In this document: piece after piece, positions 17,908-26,689 of the stretch | Layout: each line of letters opens with the position of its first letter | Position numbering within the stretch: position 1 is the first letter of the stretch | Position numbers and translations under genes: made by a program | NCBI RefSeq assembly: GCF_003669035.1 | Contig: NZ_CP033070.1 | Coordinates: forward strand, 2,232,001-2,296,000 | DNA: 64,000 nt | Direction: 5' to 3' | Origin: Chryseobacterium sp. 3008163 | Lineage (GTDB): Bacteria > Bacteroidota > Bacteroidia > Flavobacteriales > Weeksellaceae | The notes under the pieces: generated by a model | What the model saw: the letters and a program-made list of their open reading frames with translations, nothing else | Told to the model about the DNA's origin: nothing | Databases searched by the model: none

Positions 17908-20103
17908 ATGTCAACTTTAAGATTTAAAGCTTTAGAAACTTTACCATTCAAGGACTTTAGAAAAGATAATTCAGTAGAAATTCCTGCTAAATTATCAGAA
18001 TTATTTTGTGAAAATGTATTCTCTGAAAACACAATGAGAGAATACTTAACAAAAGAAGCATTCCAATCTATTATGGATGCTATTAAAAAAGGAAGTAAAA
18101 TCCAGAGATTAATTGCAGATCAGGTAGCAGTAGCTATGAAAGATTGGGCAATGAGCAAAGGGGTTACTCACTACACGCACTGGTTTCAGCCATTGACTGG
18201 AAGCACTGCAGAAAAGCACGATTCATTCTTCACACCTATCGAAGGTGGTAGAGCGATCGAAAGATTCAGCGGAAACTTATTGATTCAGCAAGAGCCTGAT
18301 GCATCTTCTTTCCCGAACGGTGGAATCAGAAATACGTTTGAAGCAAGAGGTTATACTGCTTGGGATCCTACATCTCCTGCATTCATTATGGGAACTACTT
18401 TATGTATTCCTTCAATCTTTATCTCTTACACTGGAGAAACTTTAGATTATAAAGCACCTTTATTGAGAGCCTTGCACGCTGTAGACGAAGCTGCAACCAA
18501 CGTAATGCAGTATTTCGACAAAAATGTAACGAAAGTAACTCCTACTTTAGGTTGGGAGCAAGAATATTTTCTGGTTGATTCTGCATTGTATCAATCTCGT
18601 CCGGATTTAGTTTTAACAGGTAAAACTTTATTAGGACATTCTCCTGCAAAAGGGCAGCAATTAGATGACCATTATTTCGGTTCAATTCCTACAAGAGTCA
18701 TGAATTTCATGAAAGAATTGGAAGTTGAATGTATGAAATTGGGTATCCCAGTAACAACAAGACACAACGAGGTAGCTCCAAACCAATTTGAGCTTGCACC
18801 AATGTTTGAAGAAGTAAACGTTGCGGTAGACCACAACTCTCTTTTGATGGACGTAATGGCAAGAATTGCTCACAGACACCATTTCCATATTTTATTCCAC
18901 GAAAAACCATTCGCAGGAGTAAACGGAAGCGGAAAGCATAACAACTGGTCTTTAGCAACTGATACAGGTGAAAACCTTTTAAGCCCCGGAAAAAACCCTA
19001 AGAAAAACTTACAGTTTTTAACATTCTTCGTGAATACAATTAAGGCAGTTCACGAATATGCGGATCTTTTAAGAGCAAGTATCGCGTCTGCAAGCAACGA
19101 TCACAGATTGGGGGCAAACGAAGCTCCACCAGCAATTATTTCTGTATTTATCGGAAGCCAGTTGTTCAGAGTTTTGGAAGAGCTTGAAAAAGTAACGGAA
19201 GGAAAACTTTCACCAGACGAAAAAACAGACTTAAAATTAAATGTAGTTGGAAAAATTCCTGAAATTTTGTTGGATAATACTGACAGAAACAGAACTTCTC
19301 CTTTTGCATTTACTGGAAATAAATTCGAGATCAGAGCGGTAGGTTCTTCTGCAAACTGCGCAGAATCTATGACTGTGATGAACACTATTGCTGCAAAACA
19401 ATTGGGTGACTTCAAAAAAGAAGTTGATGCTTTAATTGAAACTGGTCTTAAGAAGGACGAAGCGATCTTCAACGTATTGAGAGAATACATCAAGCAGTGT
19501 AAAAACATAATGTTTGAAGGTGACGGATATTCTGATGACTGGGCTGTAGAAGCTGAAAAAAGAGGATTAAACAACTGGAAAACCACTCCTGAAGCATTGA
19601 AGCAGGAAATGAACCAGAAATTCCTTGATCTATATGAAGAAATCGGAATATTCAACCACAGAGAAGTGGAGGCTAGAAACGAAATCAAACTGGAAAAATA
19701 TTCAACTGTTATTGATATCGAAGCAAGAGTGTTGAGTGACATCGCAAGAAACCACATCATTCCTTCCGCTTTAAATTATCAGAACAGACTGATTGAAAAC
19801 GTAAGAGGTCTTAAAGATATTTTCGGAGAAAAAGAATTCAAAACATTGGCAAAAGAGCAAATAAGTTTGATTACCAATATTTCAGAAAATATCTCAACAA
19901 TCAAATTGGGTGTTGAACAGCTTCTTGAAGCAAGAGCGAACGCAAAAGCAGTATCTGAAAGCCAAACACAGGCAGAAGACTACTGTAATAAAGTAAAGCC
20001 ATTATTTGACGCAATCAGAGATGCATCAGACGATCTTGAAATGATGGTGGATGATGAGCTTTGGCCAATGACGAAATATAGAGAAATGTTATTTACAAGA
20101 TAA
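17908..20103 (+). CDS. glnN: Glutamine synthetase type III
   Basis: A 731-residue enzyme that makes glutamine from glutamate, ammonia and ATP; the length matches GSIII (~725-730) rather than GSI (~470). Recognisable segments are HWFQPLTG and EKHDSF in the N-terminal part, TLGWEQEYFLVD (metal-binding Glu residues), TTRHNEVAPNQFELAP, VNGSGKHNNWS (catalytic loop with the ammonium/ATP residues) and RNRTSPFAFTGNKFEIRAVGS. The C-terminal GSIII-specific extension is helical (ISLITNISENISTIKLGVEQ). The gene has its own -7 box and terminator, so it is monocistronic. No ammonium transporter or PII gene is nearby. Confidence 0.96.
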   Translation: MSTLRFKALETLPFKDFRKDNSVEIPAKLSELFCENVFSENTMREYLTKEAFQSIMDAIKKGSKIQRLIADQVAVAMKDWAMSKGVTHYTHWFQPLTGSTAEKHDSFFTPIEGGRAIERFSGNLLIQQEPDASSFPNGGIRNTFEARGYTAWDPTSPAFIMGTTLCIPSIFISYTGETLDYKAPLLRALHAVDEAATNVMQYFDKNVTKVTPTLGWEQEYFLVDSALYQSRPDLVLTGKTLLGHSPAKGQQLDDHYFGSIPTRVMNFMKELEVECMKLGIPVTTRHNEVAPNQFELAPMFEEVNVAVDHNSLLMDVMARIAHRHHFHILFHEKPFAGVNGSGKHNNWSLATDTGENLLSPGKNPKKNLQFLTFFVNTIKAVHEYADLLRASIASASNDHRLGANEAPPAIISVFIGSQLFRVLEELEKVTEGKLSPDEKTDLKLNVVGKIPEILLDNTDRNRTSPFAFTGNKFEIRAVGSSANCAESMTVMNTIAAKQLGDFKKEVDALIETGLKKDEAIFNVLREYIKQCKNIMFEGDGYSDDWAVEAEKRGLNNWKTTPEALKQEMNQKFLDLYEEIGIFNHREVEARNEIKLEKYSTVIDIEARVLSDIARNHIIPSALNYQNRLIENVRGLKDIFGEKEFKTLAKEQISLITNISENISTIKLGVEQLLEARANAKAVSESQTQAEDYCNKVKPLFDAIRDASDDLEMMVDDELWPMTKYREMLFTR

Positions 20104-20130
20104 CATCTGTAAAATTCCATATTAGTGAAG

Positions 20131-20152
20131 GTTCTCCGATTATTCGGGGAAC
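20131..20152 (+). terminator. Terminator of glnN
   Basis: GTTCTCCGA pairs with TCGGGGAAC (one wobble pair) around TTAT and is followed by a T6 tract, 28 bp after the stop. Confidence 0.8.
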
Positions 20153-20359
20153 TTTTTTATGCATTTTTAACAGATAAATTCTGAATGATTGATTTCAAAG
20201 AACCTCGATTAATAAAGGAAAGCGAATATATTATGTTAAAAAATCTTAATAAAAAAAACAGTACACTCACCGAAACAGGCGCTTAACAGCTGCTTTTTCT
20301 TTAACATACTTCTACGAGATGTTAAAATGTGTTAAAACACAAACATGACAATAATCATA

Positions 20360-20392
20360 TTGAGGCTGTCTTAGATGGAATCTCTACTTTTG
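20360..20392 (+). promoter_or_regulatory. Promoter of the NlpC/P60 lipoprotein gene
   Basis: TTG at 20360-20362 and TACTTTTG at 20385-20392 are 22 bp apart, within the Flavobacteria -33/-7 spacing of about 17-23. It leaves a leader of about 45-50 nt. Confidence 0.6.
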
Positions 20393-20442
20393 TAGGGCTT
20401 TAGAGAAATAAATATTTCTTTTTCAACCGGAAATTAAAAAAT

Positions 20443-21132
20443 ATGAAGAAAAGAGTTTTGTTTTATTTAGTTGCTTTTGTTTCAACAATATCACTACAAT
20501 CATGCGTTACTAATTACGTAGTTTCAAAACCGGCAACTTACACTAAAGAGTACAAAACAGATGCCAAACTAGTTGCTTTAGACACTAAGATAGAGAATGA
20601 TAAGAAGCTGTTAATCAACTCTTTTATATCTGAAAAAGCAGTAGCCATCTCAAACGCAAAAAATTCTTTAAAAAATTCTGAAATCGCAAAAGCGATCAAA
20701 CACAATAAGACCATTGATAACATCTTAACAGAAGCTTCAACCTACTTAGGAACTCCTTATAGATACGGGGGAACTACAAGAAACGGAATCGACTGTTCAG
20801 CATTTGTTTTATCAGTATTCGGAGCAGCAGCCGGTCTTACATTACCAAGAGTAGCAGCATCTCAATCCCAGGAAGGAGAAGCTATCGATAAAGAAAACCT
20901 TCAGAAAGGAGATTTGATTTTCTTTTCTCACGGCAGAAGAATTTCTCACGTAGGAATTGTAGAAAGCGTAACTGAAGAAGGAGAAGTAAAATTCATTCAC
21001 GCAGCGACTTCAAAAGGTGTAATGATCTCTTCACTGAATGATTCTTATTGGGGACCAAAATTCAGGTTTGCAAAAAGAGTAATCAATGAGAATGGAGAAA
21101 GCTACAACAACTTAGCCTCTACTAGTTTTTAG
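20443..21132 (+). CDS. NlpC/P60 (C40) peptidoglycan endopeptidase, lipoprotein
   Basis: A 229-residue protein with a lipoprotein signal (STISLQSC, Cys21), so it is probably an outer-membrane-anchored periplasmic enzyme. Residues ~30-85 form a Lys/Ala-rich helical spacer. The C40 domain (residues ~90-215) has the catalytic Cys118 in GIDCSAFV, His169 in RISHVGIV and the polar third residue His186 in FIHAAT. Family role: cleaving the D-Glu/meso-DAP bond in peptidoglycan stem peptides, as in Spr/MepS of E. coli. It has its own promoter and a hairpin terminator. No amidase partner is adjacent, though a DUF1287 and an amidase gene lie in the heme operon 9 kb away. Confidence 0.9.
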   Translation: MKKRVLFYLVAFVSTISLQSCVTNYVVSKPATYTKEYKTDAKLVALDTKIENDKKLLINSFISEKAVAISNAKNSLKNSEIAKAIKHNKTIDNILTEASTYLGTPYRYGGTTRNGIDCSAFVLSVFGAAAGLTLPRVAASQSQEGEAIDKENLQKGDLIFFSHGRRISHVGIVESVTEEGEVKFIHAATSKGVMISSLNDSYWGPKFRFAKRVINENGESYNNLASTSF

Positions 21133-21160
21133 TTTTAAATAATTGATTTATATAAACGAG

Positions 21161-21179
21161 GCCATCAAAATTTGATGGC
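21161..21179 (+). terminator. Terminator of the NlpC/P60 gene
   Basis: GCCATCAA pairs perfectly with TTGATGGC around AAT, followed by TTTAATTTTTG. Confidence 0.7.
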
Positions 21180-21190
21180 TTTAATTTTTG

Positions 21191-21300
21191 TTTAAAAACT
21201 AAGCCAAAGCCTACAATAAGATTATAAGTTTCGGCTAAAGCCATCTATTGCGCTGACATTTTTTTAAACGGGCTGAAGCCCATTCCTATTGATTCATATG
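21191..21300. repeat. REP-like intergenic element
   Basis: It contains GGCTAAAGCC (21233-21242) and GGGCTGAAGCCC (21270-21281), two short palindromes of the same pattern, plus the mirrored AGCCAAAGCCT near 21202. From memory, such GGCTNAAGCC elements are frequent between genes in Chryseobacterium and relatives; only one copy is in this window. Confidence 0.45.
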
Positions 21301-21331
21301 GTAGATAAGCTTTCGCTTAAGACAATTCAAA

Positions 21332-21913
21332 TCAGCTGTTTTTATCGATTTCTATATCGAATCGTCGTAAGAGTCCGTGAACTTCTGAAAGTGAAAATTT
21401 CGTCTTCTTTAGCCTATTAGAATCAGGACTGATCGTGTAACTGAAAGATGTTCTTAAATCTGTTTTCTCTAAATTGGTTCTTTCGAATGTGGCGCCGTTG
21501 AAATCACAGTTTGAAAATACTGAATTCGACAAATCTGCTTCAGCAAAATCAACTTCAATCAGTTTACAATTTTTAAATAATGTTCTTTTGATGGAAGTTT
21601 TATAGAAGACAGAATTATTAAGAGCACAGCCTTCAAATCTAAAAGACATTCCAAACTCGTTACAGTCGTCAAAGTGCATCCCGAACATTTTGCATTCTTT
21701 GAAAAATACATCACGAAAGGCAGTTCCGCTAAGCTTAGTCATGCTTAAATTACAGTCTGTGAATTCGCAATTGGTAAATTTAAATTGAGAAATATTAGCA
21801 TATTCAAAATTGCTATTTTGAAATGTACAGTTTTCGTACTCGCCAATCTGCAAAGGTGATTCAGCAAAATTTAAATGAGCATAATTATGATCTAAGACGT
21901 AAGCTTCGTTCAT
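21332..21913 (-). CDS. Pentapeptide repeat protein
   Basis: A 193-residue protein made of pentapeptide units A(D/N)LXX: CTFQNSNFEYANISQFKF, then CEFTDCNLSM and DFAEADLSNSVFSNCDFN, with a short break near residue 70. Such proteins fold as a right-handed quadrilateral beta-helix. Size and break resemble the McbG/Qnr group, some of which mimic DNA and protect gyrase, but the family is wide and most members have unknown roles. No signal peptide is present. It is a single gene next to repeat DNA and upstream of nothing obviously related. Confidence 0.8.
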   Translation of the reverse strand: MNEAYVLDHNYAHLNFAESPLQIGEYENCTFQNSNFEYANISQFKFTNCEFTDCNLSMTKLSGTAFRDVFFKECKMFGMHFDDCNEFGMSFRFEGCALNNSVFYKTSIKRTLFKNCKLIEVDFAEADLSNSVFSNCDFNGATFERTNLEKTDLRTSFSYTISPDSNRLKKTKFSLSEVHGLLRRFDIEIDKNS

Positions 21914-22042
21914 CGACTTTTAAGATTTTATGTAAAAGAGAAAATTAATAGAAATTTTATCTCGCAGATTGTAAAGATTTATTTGTAAAAAAAATTAAAG
22001 AATGATTGTAAACTTTCATCATCCAGCTTTCCGCTTCTAACT

Positions 22043-23290
22043 TTAAACCAAACTATTTTTATCAGCGTAATTTAATTTAAAGAAAATAAAAGTCATCATC
22101 GAAAAGGCAAGCAATGAACTTCCACCATAACTAAAGTACGGCAACGGAATACCCACCGTCGGGAACAATCCCATAACCATGCCTAAATTGATTGAAAAGT
22201 GCATCAATAGGATAGAGGCAAAAGAATAACCGAAAACTCTGTTAAAGGTCGATTTCTGCTTTTCTGCGAGATAATAGATTCGTCCGATATAAACCATATA
22301 TGCCAAAACCAAAATGGTACTTCCAAGGAAACCCCATTCTTCACCAACTGTACAGAAAATATAATCGGTTTCCTGCTCCGGAACGAATTTTCCCTGTGTT
22401 ACAGAACCTTCACGAAAGCCTTTTCCAAAAAAACCACCGGACCCGATTGCTGTTTTTGAATACAAAAGATTATACCCTGAAGTATCACGGAATTCACGCT
22501 CTCCTTTATACAAAACCTCTACTCTCTCTTGCTGATGTTTAGGAAGTTTTTCAAAAATAACAGGCGAAATAAATGATAATGCCGCCAAAAGAAGAACAAT
22601 TCCGACACCCGGTAAAAGTGTGTATATATTTTTACGAAGAAAAGCCGCATTAAAAGCAAACCACAATCCGCCAATGAAAATAATAAATCCGGTAAAATAC
22701 CATAAGCTCCACTGAAGAGGATCGTTGAGATAATTAGCCAAAAGAAAAACAACTCCGAAAAGACCACCAATCAGAAAAAGTTTTCCGCTAAGACCTTCAC
22801 GATATAAAGCGATAAAAAATGCCGTAAAAACCAATAGTGAACCCACATCAGGAATTGAAAGCACCACAATTGCAGGAATACCTATAATTGCTAAAACTGC
22901 GATGAGTGATGTTCTATTTTTTAAATTAAATTCTGATCCCGATACATAATTGGCCAACATCAGAGCGACCCCGATCTTCGAAAACTCTACAGGCTGCATG
23001 GTAAAACTTCCGAATTTATACCAGTTCTTCTGACCCAGAATTTCCGTTCCGAAAACGTGAAGACCTGCAAGCATCAGAACTCCTCCTACGTAAATAATCC
23101 CGGACATATTTTCAAAAAACTTACTTCGGCTGAAGAAAATAATCAATCCTACAAATATAGAAATCCCGAAAAACAAAAGCTGTTTTTTACCTAAACCTTC
23201 ATCTACACTGTAAATATTAGCAATCGCAAAAATACAAAGCAAGAGGTATAAGCCAAGACCCAATTTATCTATTCCTTCTGTCCATTTCAT
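22043..23290 (-). CDS. rodA: Rod-shape-determining protein RodA (SEDS peptidoglycan glycosyltransferase)
   Basis: A 415-residue inner-membrane protein with about ten hydrophobic helices. SEDS hallmarks are present: GQKNWYKFGSFTMQPVEFSK with the conserved PxEF, IPDVGSLLVF, the large periplasmic loop SGYNLLYSKTAIGSGGFFGKG, the TDYIFCTVGEEWGF segment and the C-terminal GIPLPYFSYGGSSLL. RodA polymerises lipid II into glycan strands with its partner PBP2, encoded directly upstream and overlapping by 4 bp. It is the last gene of the mreB-mreC-mreD-mrdA-rodA operon. No clear terminator is visible after it. Confidence 0.94.
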   Translation of the reverse strand: MKWTEGIDKLGLGLYLLLCIFAIANIYSVDEGLGKKQLLFFGISIFVGLIIFFSRSKFFENMSGIIYVGGVLMLAGLHVFGTEILGQKNWYKFGSFTMQPVEFSKIGVALMLANYVSGSEFNLKNRTSLIAVLAIIGIPAIVVLSIPDVGSLLVFTAFFIALYREGLSGKLFLIGGLFGVVFLLANYLNDPLQWSLWYFTGFIIFIGGLWFAFNAAFLRKNIYTLLPGVGIVLLLAALSFISPVIFEKLPKHQQERVEVLYKGEREFRDTSGYNLLYSKTAIGSGGFFGKGFREGSVTQGKFVPEQETDYIFCTVGEEWGFLGSTILVLAYMVYIGRIYYLAEKQKSTFNRVFGYSFASILLMHFSINLGMVMGLFPTVGIPLPYFSYGGSSLLAFSMMTFIFFKLNYADKNSLV

Positions 23291-25311
23291 GGTTTTGCGG
23301 TTTTTTTGGGTTCAACTTTTTTAGCATTCAGTTTTTCTTTTGCTTTTTTAACGAGATTTAAGCTATCCTGTATTCTTTTAAGTTTAAGAGAGTCTGGTTT
23401 AGGTTCTTTGTAAAGTCCTTTTCTTTTGAGATCAACAATCCACTGTCTTTTGTATTCGGGCATAAAGCTCGCAGTAATCATTTTTTTGTAGAGATGTTCT
23501 CTTTTGATATCACCCGTAATATATTTTTCGGCAATTATAGTACATGCCGGACCTGCCCAAGTACCCCCAAATCCACCGTGCTCCATCACGCCGACAACTA
23601 CAATTTTAGGATTCTCTGCGGGAGCAATCAACACAAAAATAGCATTATCTTTCCCTTGAGGAACCTGCGCTGTTCCTGTTTTTGCTAATTGAGTAAAATC
23701 ATTCGATTTCAAACTTCTTGCAGTACCATTTAGAACTACCGCTTCCATCCCTTTTAGAACAGGACCAAAATGTCTGGCATCAACCAAAGTCTGATGTTTA
23801 ACTTTAAATCTTGGGTCTGGATTAGGTTTTCCATCAATCGATTTTACAATATGAGGGGTGTAATACCAGCCACGATTGGCAATTGCAGAAACGTAATTTG
23901 CTAACTGAAGAGGCGTCACCATTACGTCACCTTGTCCCATTCCATTATAAATAGCTCCGGTAGACATTTCATCCCAATTTTTATAATCGTCTTTCTTAGA
24001 ACCATTTGCTTTAATGATGGCTTTAAATCTTCTTTCATAGAAATCTCCTGAAGGAATTCTACCTTTCGCACCAACTGCAAAATCATTGTTCAGAAATTCT
24101 CCAACTCCAAAGCTGCTCATGATTTTCTTCCATTCGTCAACTCCTTTTGATGGATTTCCAGGATATTTTTTAATAATCGCAATAAATGCATAGGTAAAAA
24201 AACAGTTGCTGGAAACCTGAATCGCCGGTATCAGAGGATCAGCTCCACCATGACCTTTTATTCTTTTACCTTTATAAAAGAAACCGCCACCACAAGGAAA
24301 AATAGTCTTATCAGTCATCACCCCCATTTGCATTGCTGCCAATGCTGTCAACAGTTTAAACGTAGAACCTGGCGGATAACCAGCCTGTAAAGCACGGTCG
24401 AATGTAGGTTTGTTTTCGTAAATCGTATCTTTTGAAAGTGCGTATAAATTTTTTGATTTGTTGGGTCCTGTAAAAAGATTAGGATCAATATCCGGACCTG
24501 TCGCAGATACCAAAACTTCACCATTATTAGGATCTATTGCTACAATAGCACCATGTTTATTGACCAACATTTCTTCCGCAAGCTTCTGCAAATCATAATC
24601 AATGGTCAGGGTAATATCCTTTCCTGTAACAACATCTCTGTCTAAAGATCCGTTTTTGTATGGGCCGACATTTCTAAGTTTGATATCCTTCTGAATGTAT
24701 TTAATTCCTTTTACCCCACGCAGCTCTTTTTCATAAGATTTTTCGATTCCGGTTTTTCCGATGAGGTCACCGGGAAGATAATAGGTAGAATCTTTTTTGA
24801 TTTCTCTGTCGTTGACTTCACTCGTATATCCCAAAAGGTTTCCGGAAGTTGAAACTTCATACTGCCTTTGCGGACGCTGAACGATACTAAAAGCAGGATA
24901 TTTAAATATAATCTCCTGAACTCTTGCAATTTCCTCTCTGCTGAGGTCTTTGATGAAAGTCATCGGAGTCAGTTTAGAATAATATTTTTCTTTTTTGATG
25001 ACATTAATTCTTTTAATAAAATCTCTTTTATCAATTTTCATTAAATTACAGAAAGACAAGGTATCAAAATCAGGTTTCATCAATGCCTGAGTGAAAGAAA
25101 TCTCGTACGCAGGCTGATTTCCCACCATGATCTTACCGTTTCGATCAAAAATAACTCCACGTTGCGGAATGACGTATTCGGTTTTGATTGACGTGTTGGC
25201 AGCATTTAATGCGTATCGGTCTGTGAACAACTGTAAATAAGAAAGTCTTGCCACAAAAATGAGAGCAAGAACGATGAGAACAGTTAAAATTTTTATATGG
25301 CGTGTGTTCAA
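23287..25311 (-). CDS. mrdA: Penicillin-binding protein 2 (class B transpeptidase)
   Basis: A 674-residue protein with one N-terminal membrane helix (ILTVLIVLALIFVARLSYLQL), a PBP dimer domain with RGVIFDRNGKIMVGNQP, and the transpeptidase domain. The active-site Ser is in PGSTFKLL (SxxK), followed by SSNCFF (SxN) and LAKTGTAQV (KTG). It crosslinks peptidoglycan during elongation with RodA. The last ~45 residues are a Lys-rich tail (LNLVKKAKEKLNAKKVEPKK). It overlaps rodA by 4 bp and mreD by 4 bp, indicating translational coupling. Confidence 0.94.
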   Translation of the reverse strand: MNTRHIKILTVLIVLALIFVARLSYLQLFTDRYALNAANTSIKTEYVIPQRGVIFDRNGKIMVGNQPAYEISFTQALMKPDFDTLSFCNLMKIDKRDFIKRINVIKKEKYYSKLTPMTFIKDLSREEIARVQEIIFKYPAFSIVQRPQRQYEVSTSGNLLGYTSEVNDREIKKDSTYYLPGDLIGKTGIEKSYEKELRGVKGIKYIQKDIKLRNVGPYKNGSLDRDVVTGKDITLTIDYDLQKLAEEMLVNKHGAIVAIDPNNGEVLVSATGPDIDPNLFTGPNKSKNLYALSKDTIYENKPTFDRALQAGYPPGSTFKLLTALAAMQMGVMTDKTIFPCGGGFFYKGKRIKGHGGADPLIPAIQVSSNCFFTYAFIAIIKKYPGNPSKGVDEWKKIMSSFGVGEFLNNDFAVGAKGRIPSGDFYERRFKAIIKANGSKKDDYKNWDEMSTGAIYNGMGQGDVMVTPLQLANYVSAIANRGWYYTPHIVKSIDGKPNPDPRFKVKHQTLVDARHFGPVLKGMEAVVLNGTARSLKSNDFTQLAKTGTAQVPQGKDNAIFVLIAPAENPKIVVVGVMEHGGFGGTWAGPACTIIAEKYITGDIKREHLYKKMITASFMPEYKRQWIVDLKRKGLYKEPKPDSLKLKRIQDSLNLVKKAKEKLNAKKVEPKKTAKP

Positions 25312-25814
25312 ACTTTCTGTTTGATTTTAAAGATTAATGCGTAAATAATGATAAATATAAAAGAAATTACACTAGTTACCAACACATTAAGTAAGATTTC
25401 AAAAACTCTACTCAATTTAAAAAACTCGAAATATTGTACCACAAGCTGATGCAAGAAAATACTTGAGAATAAAAATAGTAAAAACTGAGTCCATTGCAGA
25501 GACTGAAATGAGAAGAAATCTGTAGATGTATCCGTAGAAGATCTAAAAATTAAAGTCCTAAAATAAGCTATTAATGTTGTAGCAAACGCATTATAACCAC
25601 CAGAATGCATTAAAGTATCTATCGACAAACCTATCAAAAAACTTAAAGCTAAAAACTGAAATTTATTTCTAAAAAAAGGATAGAACATCACAAAAACCGG
25701 ATACAGAACCGGCGTATACTTTCCGAACAGCGTAATCCTGTTCAAAACAAATATCTGTAATGCAACCAGAAAAATCATGATCAAAAGATCTGTAAATAAC
25801 GTTCTGCTAATCAT
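25308..25814 (-). CDS. mreD: Rod-shape-determining protein MreD
   Basis: A 168-residue integral membrane protein with five or six hydrophobic segments, starting with TLFTDLLIMIFLVALQIFVLN and NRITLFGKYTPVLYP. The size and the place between mreC and PBP2 fit MreD, which links the elongasome components in the inner membrane. Its start overlaps mreC by 8 bp and its end overlaps mrdA by 4 bp. The family is weakly conserved, so the call rests largely on position and topology. Confidence 0.85.
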   Translation of the reverse strand: MISRTLFTDLLIMIFLVALQIFVLNRITLFGKYTPVLYPVFVMFYPFFRNKFQFLALSFLIGLSIDTLMHSGGYNAFATTLIAYFRTLIFRSSTDTSTDFFSFQSLQWTQFLLFLFSSIFLHQLVVQYFEFFKLSRVFEILLNVLVTSVISFIFIIIYALIFKIKQKV

Positions 25815-26661
25815 TTTCTTTTTTTATTACGGCTTGCATTGTATCGCTGATTTTCTGAACCTCAGCTTTCTTAAGATTTTTAACGACAAAAACTTTATTC
25901 AAAGCGCCCAATTTTTCGCTCAACTCAACAGAAATATCCCAGAAACCTGTCTGGTTATCTACTGTATATCCTGCGACAGTTCCAATCATAATACCTTTAG
26001 GGAAAATTGCTGATTTACCGTCTGTTACAATCGTATCACCAATTTTCAGGGAAACATATTTTGGAACATCAGATAAGTGCATGACTCTAGAGTTATCACC
26101 TCTCCATGTCAACGTACCGAAATACCCCGATTTTTTAAGAGCAGCATTGATTCTGATTTTATTGACACTCAATACAGATTGTACCAAAGCATAACTCTCA
26201 GTAGAATTGATGACGATTCCGGCAATTCCTTTTGGAGCCATAACGCCCATCTGAGGAAGAACACCATCACGTCTTCCACGGTTGATGGTAAAGTAGTTAT
26301 TTCGTCGGTTGATACTGTTGAAAACAATTTCACCGTCAACGAATGTATAGATCTGTCCGCCACCCAAAGTATCATGTACTTTTCTGAATAGAGGATTTTT
26401 CGCTCCCTGTTTTCCGTAAAGCTCAAGCATTAACGCTTTATTTTGAGCGACAAGATCTTCGTTGGTTTGTTTTAGTTTTAAATAAGAAACTCCTTCATCA
26501 ATATACCCCGAAACCCACGAATTGAACGCAGCCGTCTGACCCGCAAGCCAGGATTGTTGCATTGCGTTTTTAGAGAATATCAGAACAAGAGCAATAATTT
26601 GCAGGAAAATAAAGAAGACAAGAAGAGCATTCTTTGAAAATAATCGCAGCAAAAATCCCAT
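25807..26661 (-). CDS. mreC: Rod-shape-determining protein MreC
   Basis: A 284-residue protein with an N-terminal membrane helix (ALLVFFIFLQIIALVLIF), a coiled-coil stretch (YLKLKQTNEDLVAQNKALM) and the periplasmic double beta-barrel. The barrel has the typical NRRNNYFTINRGRRDGV, MGVMAPKGIAGIV and SRVMHLSDVP segments. MreC activates PBP2-RodA from the periplasm. It follows mreB by 28 bp and overlaps mreD by 8 bp. Confidence 0.92.
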   Translation of the reverse strand: MGFLLRLFSKNALLVFFIFLQIIALVLIFSKNAMQQSWLAGQTAAFNSWVSGYIDEGVSYLKLKQTNEDLVAQNKALMLELYGKQGAKNPLFRKVHDTLGGGQIYTFVDGEIVFNSINRRNNYFTINRGRRDGVLPQMGVMAPKGIAGIVINSTESYALVQSVLSVNKIRINAALKKSGYFGTLTWRGDNSRVMHLSDVPKYVSLKIGDTIVTDGKSAIFPKGIMIGTVAGYTVDNQTGFWDISVELSEKLGALNKVFVVKNLKKAEVQKISDTMQAVIKKEND

Positions 26662-26689
26662 TCAGATAAAGAGTCGTAAAAAGTTAAAA

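Larger units (their letters stand above)
20104..20442. other. Intergenic region between glnN and the NlpC/P60 gene
   Basis: These 339 bp hold the glnN terminator (20131-20152), a tandem TGTTAAAA pair near 20320-20340, and the promoter of the next gene (20360-20392). No coding sequence is seen. Confidence 0.5.

Noticed and set aside
21332..21913. Qnr-type quinolone resistance gene
   Set aside because: It is a pentapeptide protein of similar size, but the sequence does not let me separate it from the many unrelated members of this fold.
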